Assembly (NCBI GenBank): GCA_036389715.1 | Contig: DASVWH010000110.1 | Coordinates: 1 to 62,412, forward strand | Length of the DNA: 62,412 nt | From: DASVWH01 sp036389715 | GTDB taxonomy: Bacteria > Acidobacteriota > Blastocatellia > Pyrinomonadales > Pyrinomonadaceae | Direction: 5' to 3' | Shown: piece after piece, positions 34,518 through 42,394 of the stretch | How the letters are laid out: every line of letters begins with the position of its first letter | Numbering within the stretch: position 1 is the first letter of the stretch | Notes under the pieces: model-generated | Told to the model about the DNA's origin: nothing | The model's database searches: none | Seen by the model: the letters and a program-made list of their open reading frames with translations, nothing else | Made by a program: the position numbers and the translations under genes

Positions 34518-35231
34518 GTGGTGAGCAGTAAAAAGCTCGGGGGCGGGCGCTCCGATTCGAGCGCAGGGGTGTCGGCGGGTGCGGCGCGCTGCCGCCGAAA
34601 ATTTCTACGGTACTTCCCGGGCGGTTTCCGCGACGCGACTTACCTCGACTGGGAGCGAGATTATAAGTGGGAGACGCACGAGCGTTGGGAGGAGCAGTTG
34701 AACCGGGACGAGTTCCGGCGGCTGCTGGGGCGGGGCGAGTTTGCGGAGATTGCCGGGCGCGCCGTGCGCATCGAGCAGCGTTCGCGGCACAGCATGCTCT
34801 TCTCCTTCGAGAAGATGGCGCTGCGCGATGCGGTCAAGCTGCCGGAGGGCGCGCGCGCCTTTGCGGAGGGGCTCTACGCGCTGCTTCACGGCGAGGGCGC
34901 GGTCGAGGAGAGATTCGAGCGGTGGTGTGAGACCGTTGATGCTCTGCCGCGCAGGCAAACGCGTGTGCTGACGTGGCCGCTCGTCACCGTCTTCGGGTTC
35001 ATCGCGCAGCCGGAGACGCACATTTTTCTCAAGCCGAACGTCACACGCACGGCGGCGCGCCGCTACGGCTTCGAGCTGCCGTACAGGTCCAGGCCGTCCT
35101 GGGAGATTTACGCCGGGCTGCTCGAATTCGCCGCCGTCATCGGCCGGGATCAACGCGGCCTCGGCCCGCGCGACATGATAGACATCCAATCTTTCATCTG
35201 GGTTCAGGGCTCTGACGAGTATCCTGAATAA
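34518..35231 (+). CDS. Conserved hypothetical protein
   Basis: 237 residues from GTG 34518, preceded by GGGAGG at good spacing. Dense aromatic/charged helical sequence: KFLRYFPGGFRDATYLDWER, ERWEEQLNRDEFRRLLGRGE, RTRVLTWPLVTVFGFIAQPE-like core (RQTRVLTWPLVTVFGFIAQP), HIFLKPNVTRTAARRYGFEL and DMIDIQSFIWVQGSDEYPE at the C-terminus. It reads as a well-conserved cytoplasmic protein, but I cannot name its family. No catalytic motif is evident. Confidence 0.75.
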   Translation: MVSSKKLGGGRSDSSAGVSAGAARCRRKFLRYFPGGFRDATYLDWERDYKWETHERWEEQLNRDEFRRLLGRGEFAEIAGRAVRIEQRSRHSMLFSFEKMALRDAVKLPEGARAFAEGLYALLHGEGAVEERFERWCETVDALPRRQTRVLTWPLVTVFGFIAQPETHIFLKPNVTRTAARRYGFELPYRSRPSWEIYAGLLEFAAVIGRDQRGLGPRDMIDIQSFIWVQGSDEYPE

Positions 35232-35296
35232 GGGCCGAGTACACGGCCGGAATCTCCGGCCTTGAAACATTCTCAAAGATTTCGGGAGCGTCCGAC

Positions 35297-35815
35297 ATGC
35301 GGAAAGTTATCTTCGGAGTTGCCAACAGTCTCGACAATTACATCGCGCGCGAGGACCACGCGGTTGACTGGCTGCTGTGGAGCGATGAGGTGTTTGCCTT
35401 CATGAAGGATTTCTGGAAGACGATTGACACGGTCGTGATGGGGCGTAAGACCTACGAAGTCTCGCTCAAGCTCGGCGGGGGCTCATACCCGGGCGCTACG
35501 ACTTACGTCTGCTCGCGGACGATGAAGGAGAGCCCCGAAGCGAAGGTCCGGCTCATCGCGGATGCGGAAGGGTTCATCCGCGATTTGAAGCAGGGCGAGG
35601 GCAAAGGCATCTGCGTGATGGGCGGCGGCGAGCTGGCGAAATCGCTGCTGGAGGCCGACCTGATTGACGAGATAGGCATGAACATTCACCCGGTGCTGCT
35701 CGGCTCGGGCATCCCGCTCTTCCACGAGATGAATCGCCAGCTTAATTTGGAGCTGCTCGAATGCAAGACCTTCAAGACCGGGTGTGTGCTGGTCACGTAT
35801 GGCGTCAGGCATTAG
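35297..35815 (+). CDS. Dihydrofolate-reductase-fold (RibD C-terminal-like) reductase
   Basis: 172 residues of the DHFR-like RibD-C/YyaP group. Marks are VIFGVANSLDNYIARED (N-terminal strand and loop), VVMGRKTYEVSLKLGGG, ICVMGGGELAKSLLEADLID (NADPH-binding glycine turn) and HPVLLGSGIPLF. It is distinct from the true FolA encoded at 49201. Such proteins are presumed NADPH-dependent reductases of unknown substrate. A GGGAG ribosome site precedes ATG 35297. Confidence 0.9.
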   Translation: MRKVIFGVANSLDNYIAREDHAVDWLLWSDEVFAFMKDFWKTIDTVVMGRKTYEVSLKLGGGSYPGATTYVCSRTMKESPEAKVRLIADAEGFIRDLKQGEGKGICVMGGGELAKSLLEADLIDEIGMNIHPVLLGSGIPLFHEMNRQLNLELLECKTFKTGCVLVTYGVRH

Positions 35816-35907
35816 AGCCCGCGCCCGTTTCCGCGAGAGCAGGCAGTAGCGCGGGCTCTTGCGGGCAAAGCCTTGAAAGACGACGGCAGGGAGCGCGAGT
35901 GTAGATG

Positions 35908-35953
35908 AAAGAACCCTGGCCGCCCTTTAACTAAGGGGCGGCCAGGGTTCTTT
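35908..35953. terminator. Strong bidirectional terminator
   Basis: A stem of about 20 bp (aaagaaccctggccgcccttt / aaggggcggccagggttcttt) with a 4-nt loop lies between the convergent DHFR-fold and transglycosylase-like genes. The A and T runs at its base make it work on both strands. Confidence 0.88.
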
Positions 35954-35975
35954 AGTCCGACGCTTCGTGCGCGCC

Positions 35976-37274
35976 TTATTTGAGGTCGGCGAGCGCCAGC
36001 GATGCGCCGATGAACCAGTCCCCGGCGACCGGGGCAGCCTTGGATTTGCCGCGCGGCTGAAGAATGCGATTTAAGGCCGCGAGCGCGGGCGGAGCGAGCG
36101 CATCGGGAGCCTGCGGCTCCGGGCGGCTCCGGTTAAAGGTGATGAGGCTGTCGAGCGAGCCGTAGATTTGCAGGTACATCTGCGTTTCCGTCGGAATCAG
36201 TGTCCGCCAGCCAGGGCCGCCCCGGCGCAGGTAGAGCGGCAGGCGCGCGGGGTTCGAGTTGTACCCGGCGGCGAGCAGCTCGGGCTGCGTGGCGATGCCC
36301 GAGCGCAGCGCGTCCTGTACGTCCTGGCTGCGGGCCAGCGTGTCCCAGGTGTCCTGCATGTAGAGCAGCATGGCCGAGAGCGCGTTGGCATGGTCGCTCA
36401 TCCCCTCTACAAAATCGGGATTAAGCTCGACCTCCGGGTGCAGCCTCCTGACCATCTCATAAGTAGAGGGAATCATCTGCACCATCCCGCCCGCGCCCGC
36501 GACGCTGACGGAATAGCGGTAGGTGTCGCCCGCGTTGAGCGCGTAGAGCGAGAGAATCTCTTCGAAGAGCGCCGAGCGATTCTCGGCTCGGAAGCGCCCG
36601 TGATCCGCGTGCTCGACGATGCAGAGATGCTCGGCCACGTCCACGATTTCGGGCGCGATGTTGATGCCCTCGACCCGCAGCCGCCGGGCCACCTCTTCGA
36701 GCATCCTGCGCACGTAAGTCTTGCCATCCGCGACGACCTCCTGCGAGAGAATCGCAGGGTGCGCGGAGGTGTAATAGGCCAGCTTGCCGCTGCGCACCGG
36801 GTACTCTACCGCGAGCGGCACGAGGGAGCGGCCCGTGGCTTCATCCGTGACCGTGACGGCAGTATTGACGCCGTTGGCGCGCACGATCTTCAGCCGCGCG
36901 CCGTGGCCGAGCGAGGTAGTCAGGCTCGTCTCAGCGCCCCTGGTCGAAAAAAGCTCCTTGGAGACGGGCAGCAGGTGTATCTGCGAAGTCGCCGGGTCGA
37001 GCGCGGCGAGCGTCACGAAATCGGACGAGGCGACGGTCGTGTGAGCCTTCAGGAGCCGCTTGGCGCTGGCTATCCGCTCGGCGGTCTGGACCATCGTCAG
37101 CGCGCCCGTGACCGACTGCGCATTAGCGAGTGCGGCCTGCGCGGCGACACCCTCTTTTTGCGAGAGCGACTGCTCTTTGGTCGTGGAAAGGTTCGTTGAT
37201 TGCGCGAGCGCGAGCGGGGCTGCGAGCGCAAACAGAAGGATCAGCAAGGGGAACGATGCGCGTATTCTCATCAT
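35976..37274 (-). CDS. Secreted lytic-transglycosylase-like protein
   Basis: 432 residues with a signal peptide (FPLLILLFALAAPLALAQ). The first half has an uncharacterised beta-rich region (residues about 60-190). The second half shows the SLT/goose-lysozyme pattern: AGAGGMVQMIPSTYEMVRRL corresponds to the GAxGLMQxMPxT motif, and AAGYNSNPARLPLYL to the AYNxGxxxV motif. A catalytic Glu would lie upstream in SALFEEILSLY. It probably cleaves or remodels peptidoglycan in the periplasm. The 281 bases upstream, towards lpxD, hold no gene that I can support. Confidence 0.8.
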   Translation of the reverse strand: MMRIRASFPLLILLFALAAPLALAQSTNLSTTKEQSLSQKEGVAAQAALANAQSVTGALTMVQTAERIASAKRLLKAHTTVASSDFVTLAALDPATSQIHLLPVSKELFSTRGAETSLTTSLGHGARLKIVRANGVNTAVTVTDEATGRSLVPLAVEYPVRSGKLAYYTSAHPAILSQEVVADGKTYVRRMLEEVARRLRVEGINIAPEIVDVAEHLCIVEHADHGRFRAENRSALFEEILSLYALNAGDTYRYSVSVAGAGGMVQMIPSTYEMVRRLHPEVELNPDFVEGMSDHANALSAMLLYMQDTWDTLARSQDVQDALRSGIATQPELLAAGYNSNPARLPLYLRRGGPGWRTLIPTETQMYLQIYGSLDSLITFNRSRPEPQAPDALAPPALAALNRILQPRGKSKAAPVAGDWFIGASLALADLK

Positions 37275-37555
37275 GGGGTTTTACTTCGCCGGTCGGTTGA
37301 GAAATACGGGGGTTATCTAATAGATGCGTAGCGGAAAACGCGGGTTGTCGAGGTCAGCCGCCCGCGACGAAAATAATCGCGTGCCGGGGCGGAAGCCGCG
37401 CGAGCGAGGGGGCGGAATCCGGCCCGCAAAAACGCGGGGCGCGAAGATAAAGGGCTTTTAAAGCAGGGTGCGAGGCAGGGCGCGAGGACGAGGGACTTTT
37501 TCAGCTCCGCTCGCTGGTCAGGGTGAATCTCTCCGAAGGCTTCATTGTTACGGCT

Positions 37556-38623
37556 TTATTCCTCGCCGCCCAGCCTCTCCTCCAACTCCTTTAAACGGCG
37601 GCGCAGGTCCTTCAGCTCGTCGCGCATCAACGGGACGCGCGCGAGGTGCGCGCTCAGCCGCTTGTACTGTTCGAGGGGCTGGACGGGGACGCCCCACCAG
37701 ACGCCCGCGCGCACGATCTTGCCCGGCAGGATTCCGGCCTTTGAGCCGATAACGGCCCCGCTCATCACGCGCGCATGGTCGCCGAGCCCGACCTGCCCGC
37801 CGATCACCACGTCGTCTTCGATGACCGTGCTGCCGCTAATGCCCGTCTGCGCAGCCACGACAACGCGCTCGCCGATCTCTACGTTGTGCGCGATCTGCAC
37901 CAGGTTATCAATCTTGGTCGCGCGCCCGATGCGAGTCGGCCCGAGCGCCCCGCGGTCAATGCACGTGCCAGCGCCCACTTCCACGTCGTCCTCGATGAGC
38001 ACCGTGCCGAGCTGCGGGAACTTATGGCGGACGTTCCGTTCGTCCGGGACATAGCCGAAGCCGTCCGCGCCGACCACTACGCCTGCGTGAAGAATCACCC
38101 GGTCTCCCAGGCTGACGCCGTCGTACAGGACGACGTGCGGGTGCAGCACGCAGTCGCGGCCGATGCGCACGCCCTGGCCGATGACTACGCCCGCGTGAAC
38201 CTGCGTGCCGGGGCCGAGGCTCGAACGCGCGCCCACTTCGACCCGCGCGCCGATGTAGGCGCTCTCGTCCACCTGCGCGCTCTGGTCCACCTGTGCCGTC
38301 GGGTGAATCGCGGGCGCGCGCCGCACGGGCGGATGCAGCACTTCCGCTATCAGCGCGAAGGCCAGCTTCGGCCGCGCCACTTTAATCAGGCATGGGCCTC
38401 CCGTTTGCTCTTCCGGCGCGCCCTGCGGCACGATGAGGCACGAAGCGCGGCCCGCGCCCGCCTTCGGCAGGAGCTTTAAATCCTCTATGAAGGCGACTTC
38501 GCCCGGCCCCGCGCTCTCAATCCCGGCAACACTCTTAATCGGAGTGGAGTCGTCGCCGACGGTGCGCCCGCCGACGTGCGCCGCCAGTTCCGCGACCGTT
38601 TTTTCGTTCATCTCTCTGCTCAT
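37556..38623 (-). CDS. lpxD: UDP-3-O-acyl-glucosamine N-acyltransferase LpxD
   Basis: 355 residues. LpxD adds the second (N-linked) acyl chain in lipid A synthesis, using acyl-ACP. The N-terminal uridine-binding domain (VAELAAHVGGRTVGDDSTPI) is followed by a left-handed beta-helix of hexapeptide repeats, with the catalytic His in AHNVEIGERVVVAAQTGISG, and a C-terminal helical extension (LKDLRRRLKELEERLGG). AGGAG precedes ATG 38623. It is 44 bp downstream of lpxA on the same strand; fabZ and lpxB are not adjacent. Confidence 0.96.
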   Translation of the reverse strand: MSREMNEKTVAELAAHVGGRTVGDDSTPIKSVAGIESAGPGEVAFIEDLKLLPKAGAGRASCLIVPQGAPEEQTGGPCLIKVARPKLAFALIAEVLHPPVRRAPAIHPTAQVDQSAQVDESAYIGARVEVGARSSLGPGTQVHAGVVIGQGVRIGRDCVLHPHVVLYDGVSLGDRVILHAGVVVGADGFGYVPDERNVRHKFPQLGTVLIEDDVEVGAGTCIDRGALGPTRIGRATKIDNLVQIAHNVEIGERVVVAAQTGISGSTVIEDDVVIGGQVGLGDHARVMSGAVIGSKAGILPGKIVRAGVWWGVPVQPLEQYKRLSAHLARVPLMRDELKDLRRRLKELEERLGGEE

Positions 38624-38667
38624 CTCTCTCCTGGTTATAGCGCCGGGCTGCGGCCGAAAAGCGTCGG

Positions 38668-39492
38668 CTAAACGGGGAGCGGAGCCTGGTCTTGCGGGCG
38701 CTCGCCTCTTCTGCGCTCGCGCGGGAAGCCGCGTTTGGAGCCGCGTATGAAATTGACCAGATGCTCGACGTTCGGGTCCGGCGCTTCCTGCGTCAAGAGG
38801 CCGAGCGCCTCTGCCAGCGGCAGGCCGGAGCGAAACAGCAAATGGTAAGCACGCTTGAGCGCGCGCCGCTCGTCGGCCCCGAATCCGGCCCGCCTCAATC
38901 CGACCGTGTTGAGGCCGCGAACGCGCGGCGGATTCCCGTCCGTCGTCAGGAACGGCAGCACGTCCTGCACTATCTTCGACTTACCGCCGACCATCGCGTA
39001 GCGCCCGATGCGGACGAACTGGTGCGCGCCGACGTTGGAAGAGAGAAAAACGTGGTCCTCGACCAGGATGTGCCCGGCCAGCGCCACGCCGTTGGCAAAG
39101 ATGTTATCGTCGCCGACCAGGCAGTTGTGCGCCAGGTGAACGCCGATCATCAGGAAGTTGCGCGAGCCAAGGCGCGTCTCCTGCCCCTCGCCGCTGGCCC
39201 TGTGCAGCGTTGCGCCCTCGCGAATCAGGTTCTCGTCACCGATGACCAGGCGGCTGTGCTCGCCCCTGAACTTAACGTCCTGCGGCAGGCCGCCCAGCAC
39301 CACGTGCTCCGCGACGCGGTTGCCCCGCCCGAGGCTCGTAAAACGCTTGATGACCGTGTGCGACGCGATCTCGCAGCCTTCGCCGATGACCACGTCCTCT
39401 TCGATGACAACGTATGGCCCGATGCGCACATCTGATGCAATCCGGGCGCGCGGGCTGATGATGGCCGTCGAATCAATGCTCATACCGGACAT
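38668..39492 (-). CDS. lpxA: UDP-N-acetylglucosamine O-acyltransferase LpxA
   Basis: 274 residues. LpxA catalyses the first acylation of lipid A synthesis. The hexapeptide beta-helix is evident from the start (STAIISPRARIASDVRIGPY), the catalytic His is in IGVHLAHNCLVGDD, and GNPPRVRGLNTVGLRRAGF is the diagnostic LpxA turn before the C-terminal helices. The last ~20 residues are basic (GFPRERRRGERPQDQ). Heptamer tract 5 abuts its start codon. With lpxD it forms a two-gene unit. Confidence 0.97.
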   Translation of the reverse strand: MSGMSIDSTAIISPRARIASDVRIGPYVVIEEDVVIGEGCEIASHTVIKRFTSLGRGNRVAEHVVLGGLPQDVKFRGEHSRLVIGDENLIREGATLHRASGEGQETRLGSRNFLMIGVHLAHNCLVGDDNIFANGVALAGHILVEDHVFLSSNVGAHQFVRIGRYAMVGGKSKIVQDVLPFLTTDGNPPRVRGLNTVGLRRAGFGADERRALKRAYHLLFRSGLPLAEALGLLTQEAPDPNVEHLVNFIRGSKRGFPRERRRGERPQDQAPLPV

Positions 39493-39560
39493 CGTAAATG
39501 GTAAAGAGTAAATAGTGAATAGAGGAAGCGCCGAAAGCCTTCTCTCATTTCGATTTACGG
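39491..39560. repeat. Heptamer tract 5 (gtaaatg/gtaaata units) before lpxA
   Basis: 39491-39522 reads as gtaaatg, gtaaaga, gtaaata, gtgaata. A weak partner (tttcgatttac, about 39548-39558) gives only a partial stem. The same heptamer class as hairpin 4 lies directly at the lpxA start codon. Confidence 0.65.
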
Positions 39561-39737
39561 CGCATCCGGCGGCCGCTTTAGTGCTTGCCTTTACCCGGTC
39601 GAGCCTCTATTATGTCACGTTGCATTTGCTTTGTGCGGCCCGCCGTGTGCGGGGCAACAATCATTGAAATCAATACTTTAGCTTTACTTTAGCTTTAATC
39701 ACAGGGACGCCCGGCGCTTTTCGGGAGCCTCCCTTCT

Positions 39738-39743
39738 AGGAGA
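39738..39743 (+). promoter_or_regulatory. Ribosome binding site for a TTG start
   Basis: AGGAGA sits 7 nt before TTG 39751. The first downstream Met is about residue 101, after conserved Cys79/Cys82, so initiation at this TTG decides the start. Confidence 0.7.
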
Positions 39744-39750
39744 ATCAGTC

Positions 39751-41727
39751 TTGTTCAGCGATCAATTTCGCAGGGGCGAAGCGGAAAAGGGTAAATTCAG
39801 CGGGGTCAAAAGCTCGACCCTGCTCTCGAACCTTTCGGACGTGGCCTGGAAGGTCTTCCAGTCGGTCAACAAACGTTTGCCCGAAGGCGAGGCCATTCGC
39901 CCCAGTTGGGCTCCGGGGCCGCTCCTGAAATCTCACGAGCGCACGGCCCCGCCGCTCGGCTTCCCGCGCGAGACCGACAGCTTGTGCCCGCGCTGCGTCA
40001 AGGAAGTGCGCGACGCCGTCATTACCGGCGAGACGGCGCTCGAAACACTGATGCACGCGCATCCGGGCGAGATCAAGGCGCAGATTCTGGAAGAGGACGG
40101 ACAGGTCATCATGCGCAAGACCTGCCCGAAGCACGGCGAATTCACGGACGTGATGGCCACCGACCCGAAGTTTTTGGAGCGCATCGAATCTCTCTTCTTC
40201 GGCCGGGACTTTCGCGTCGCCGAAGACTCGCACGTGCACAAGCACGGCACGTCGAACATCAAGTTCGGGCGCGGCGCTGTGCTCACGGTTGATCTAACCA
40301 ACCGTTGCAACATGATGTGCAACCCCTGCTTCATGGACGCCAACCAGGTCGGCTATGTCCATGAGCCGACCTTCGAGGACACGAAGGCCATCCTTGATCG
40401 CGCCGTCTCCTTCAAGCCGCGCCGCCAGATCATCATTCTCTTTTCGGGCGGCGAGCCGACGCTCTCGCCCTATTACCTGGAGGCTGTCGCCTACGCCCGG
40501 AAGATAGGCTTCTACAGAATCCTGGCCGCGACCAACGGCATCCGCTTCGCCGAAGACATAGAGTTCTGCAAGGCCGCCAAGGAGGCCGGGCAGCACGGCG
40601 TCTATCTACAGTTCGACGGCGTCTCCGAGGAGAAGAACAAGCACAGGGGCGTCGGCAATCTCTTCGACGTGAAGCTGCGCGCCATCGAGAACCTGGCTTC
40701 GGTCGGCATCAAGGTCACGCTCGTCACGACCATCGTCAACACCATCAATAACGACGGCATCGGCGAGATAGTCAAATTCGCCGCGCAGAACATAGACAAG
40801 GTCCAGACCATAGCCTTTCAGCCCGTCTCCTTTACGGGCCGTGACGAGGACGTGCCCGACGACGTTCGCATCAAACAGCGCTACACGCTGGCCGGGATGA
40901 CGCATGACCTCAAGGACCAGCTCGACGGGCAGTTGCAGCCGCTGCGCGATTGGTTCCCGCTCTCTTCCTACTCGGCGTTTACGAGCGTGATGGACATGTT
41001 ACAGGGAGCCGACGCGCCCTGGGGCTGGTCGTCCTGTAACTGCCACCCGAACTGCGGCATCTTCACGTTGATGGTCGTCAATCGCCGCACGGGCGCGATC
41101 ACTTCGCTCTTCGAGTTCTTCGACTACGAGCAGTTCATGAAGGACGTGGCCGTCATCACGGACACGGCGCGCGGGCGTAAGCTCTCCTACGCGCAATTGG
41201 CGATGGCGATCATGAGAAACTTCGACGCCCGGCGCGCGCCCGAAGGCTTCCCCATTTCGCAGATCATCAATCTCTTCAAGCCGTCTTCGACCAACTCCAA
41301 TTCGGACCGCAACGACCGGATGAAGACGCAGGCTCCCGGCTCGGAAGACGAGGGCGACATGTGGCGCGTGCTCTGCGTCGAGGGCATGTGGTTCCAGGAC
41401 CTCTTCAACTACGATTTCCGCCGCACAGAGATGTGCGTTATCCCTTACGGCACACAGGAAGGCGAAATCTCCTTCTGCGCCTACAACACCGGCGTCGGCT
41501 GGCGGCAGATTATCGAGAACATGCACAAGACCGCCAGCCTCTCCGAGTGGTATCAGGAGCACGGACGCCACGCCGTCTATGCTAGGGGCAAGAACGTCCC
41601 GCTCAAGACCACCCGGCACACCTTGAGCCTGCCCATCGTCAACCGGATTCTGGCCGACGATGCGGACCAGCCGGTCGAGACGGTGACGCCCTATCTCGTC
41701 GAAGAGAAAGAGGAAGCGGCCGTTTAA
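39751..41727 (+). CDS. Radical SAM protein, COG1964 / tetraether-lipid-synthase-like
   Basis: 658 residues from TTG 39751. The core radical SAM motif is CNMMCNPC (C186, C190, C193), followed by LFSGGEPTLSP and TNGIRFAED. An N-terminal metal-site module has LCPRC (C79, C82) and TCPKHGEF (C125), the layout I recall for COG1964 proteins such as MJ0619/Tes. Further cysteines occur as CNCHPNC (C429, C431, C435) and C542/C562/C576, giving 13 Cys in all including C273, enough for extra Fe-S clusters. Tes joins two lipid tails by forming sp3 C-C bonds. Bacterial relatives have been linked to membrane-spanning lipids, and Acidobacteriota make iso-diabolic acid. The lpxA-lpxD neighbourhood is consistent, but the substrate is inferred, not shown. 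Confidence 0.85.
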   Translation: MFSDQFRRGEAEKGKFSGVKSSTLLSNLSDVAWKVFQSVNKRLPEGEAIRPSWAPGPLLKSHERTAPPLGFPRETDSLCPRCVKEVRDAVITGETALETLMHAHPGEIKAQILEEDGQVIMRKTCPKHGEFTDVMATDPKFLERIESLFFGRDFRVAEDSHVHKHGTSNIKFGRGAVLTVDLTNRCNMMCNPCFMDANQVGYVHEPTFEDTKAILDRAVSFKPRRQIIILFSGGEPTLSPYYLEAVAYARKIGFYRILAATNGIRFAEDIEFCKAAKEAGQHGVYLQFDGVSEEKNKHRGVGNLFDVKLRAIENLASVGIKVTLVTTIVNTINNDGIGEIVKFAAQNIDKVQTIAFQPVSFTGRDEDVPDDVRIKQRYTLAGMTHDLKDQLDGQLQPLRDWFPLSSYSAFTSVMDMLQGADAPWGWSSCNCHPNCGIFTLMVVNRRTGAITSLFEFFDYEQFMKDVAVITDTARGRKLSYAQLAMAIMRNFDARRAPEGFPISQIINLFKPSSTNSNSDRNDRMKTQAPGSEDEGDMWRVLCVEGMWFQDLFNYDFRRTEMCVIPYGTQEGEISFCAYNTGVGWRQIIENMHKTASLSEWYQEHGRHAVYARGKNVPLKTTRHTLSLPIVNRILADDADQPVETVTPYLVEEKEEAAV

Positions 41728-41738
41728 CTTCCCAGGTC

Positions 41739-41769
41739 CGGCCGCTCACTCAGTTGGAGAGAGCGGCGG
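41739..41769 (+). terminator. Possible terminator after the first radical SAM gene
   Basis: ggccgctc pairs with gagcggc(g)gcc across a 13-nt loop, 12 bases after the stop and followed by ccgttttg. Shorter than the others in this window. Confidence 0.45.
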
Positions 41770-41899
41770 CCAACCGTTTTGAAGCGTTCCAGATACCTCT
41801 CTGGCCCCGTGAGCAACGGGCGTTACTGAACGACGCCCCGACTTACACACTTATGTTTCGTGTCTCCCGATAACCGAAACTCTCAACTTTGGAGACCTT

Positions 41900-42379
41900 A
41901 TGAAAAAACTTCTCGCCCTCCTGCTCTGCCTCTGCATCCTTTCCGCAGCAGTTCTCGCTCAGGGAAATCAATTCGAGATTCGTTACGTCGGCGGCTCCAT
42001 CGCAAGCACCGTCAAGCCTGACGACTGGGGTAACAGCATCACCGTCAGCTCCGACTTGATTACCTTAAAATTGAAGGACGGCCAGGAAATCAAGATTGAC
42101 CCGAAGAACGTCAAGCTCTTAACGCACAGTCGCCAGGCCAGCCGCCGCATCGGCGCGTATGCCGCCGCCGCAATCATCAGCCCGATCTTTCTGCTCGGGA
42201 TGCTCAAGAAGAACAAGCGCCATTTCATCGGCATCGCGGTCGAGTCTCCCGATGGCAAGAAGGACGGCTACAACTTGCAGGCGAAGAATGATAAATACAA
42301 GGCCCTGATTACCGCGCTCGAAGGCGTCACCGGGCTGAAAGTGGAAGAAGAAGTAGAAGAGAAAAAAGAGAAGAAGTAA
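41900..42379 (+). CDS. Small exported protein between two radical SAM genes
   Basis: 159 residues with a signal peptide (LLALLLCLCILSAAVLAQ). A soluble strand-rich part follows (QFEIRYVGGSIASTV, LITLKLKDGQEIKIDPKNVK). A second hydrophobic segment (IGAYAAAAIISPIFLLGML) and a Lys/Glu-rich C-terminus (VEEEVEEKKEKK) complete it. The KPDDWGNSITVSSDLITLKL segment suggests a small beta domain. GGAG lies before ATG 41900. It is placed 15 bp before the second radical SAM gene. No family is recognised; it could be a substrate-presenting or membrane partner. Confidence 0.75.
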   Translation: MKKLLALLLCLCILSAAVLAQGNQFEIRYVGGSIASTVKPDDWGNSITVSSDLITLKLKDGQEIKIDPKNVKLLTHSRQASRRIGAYAAAAIISPIFLLGMLKKNKRHFIGIAVESPDGKKDGYNLQAKNDKYKALITALEGVTGLKVEEEVEEKKEKK

Positions 42380-42394
42380 GGCTATTTTCACCAG

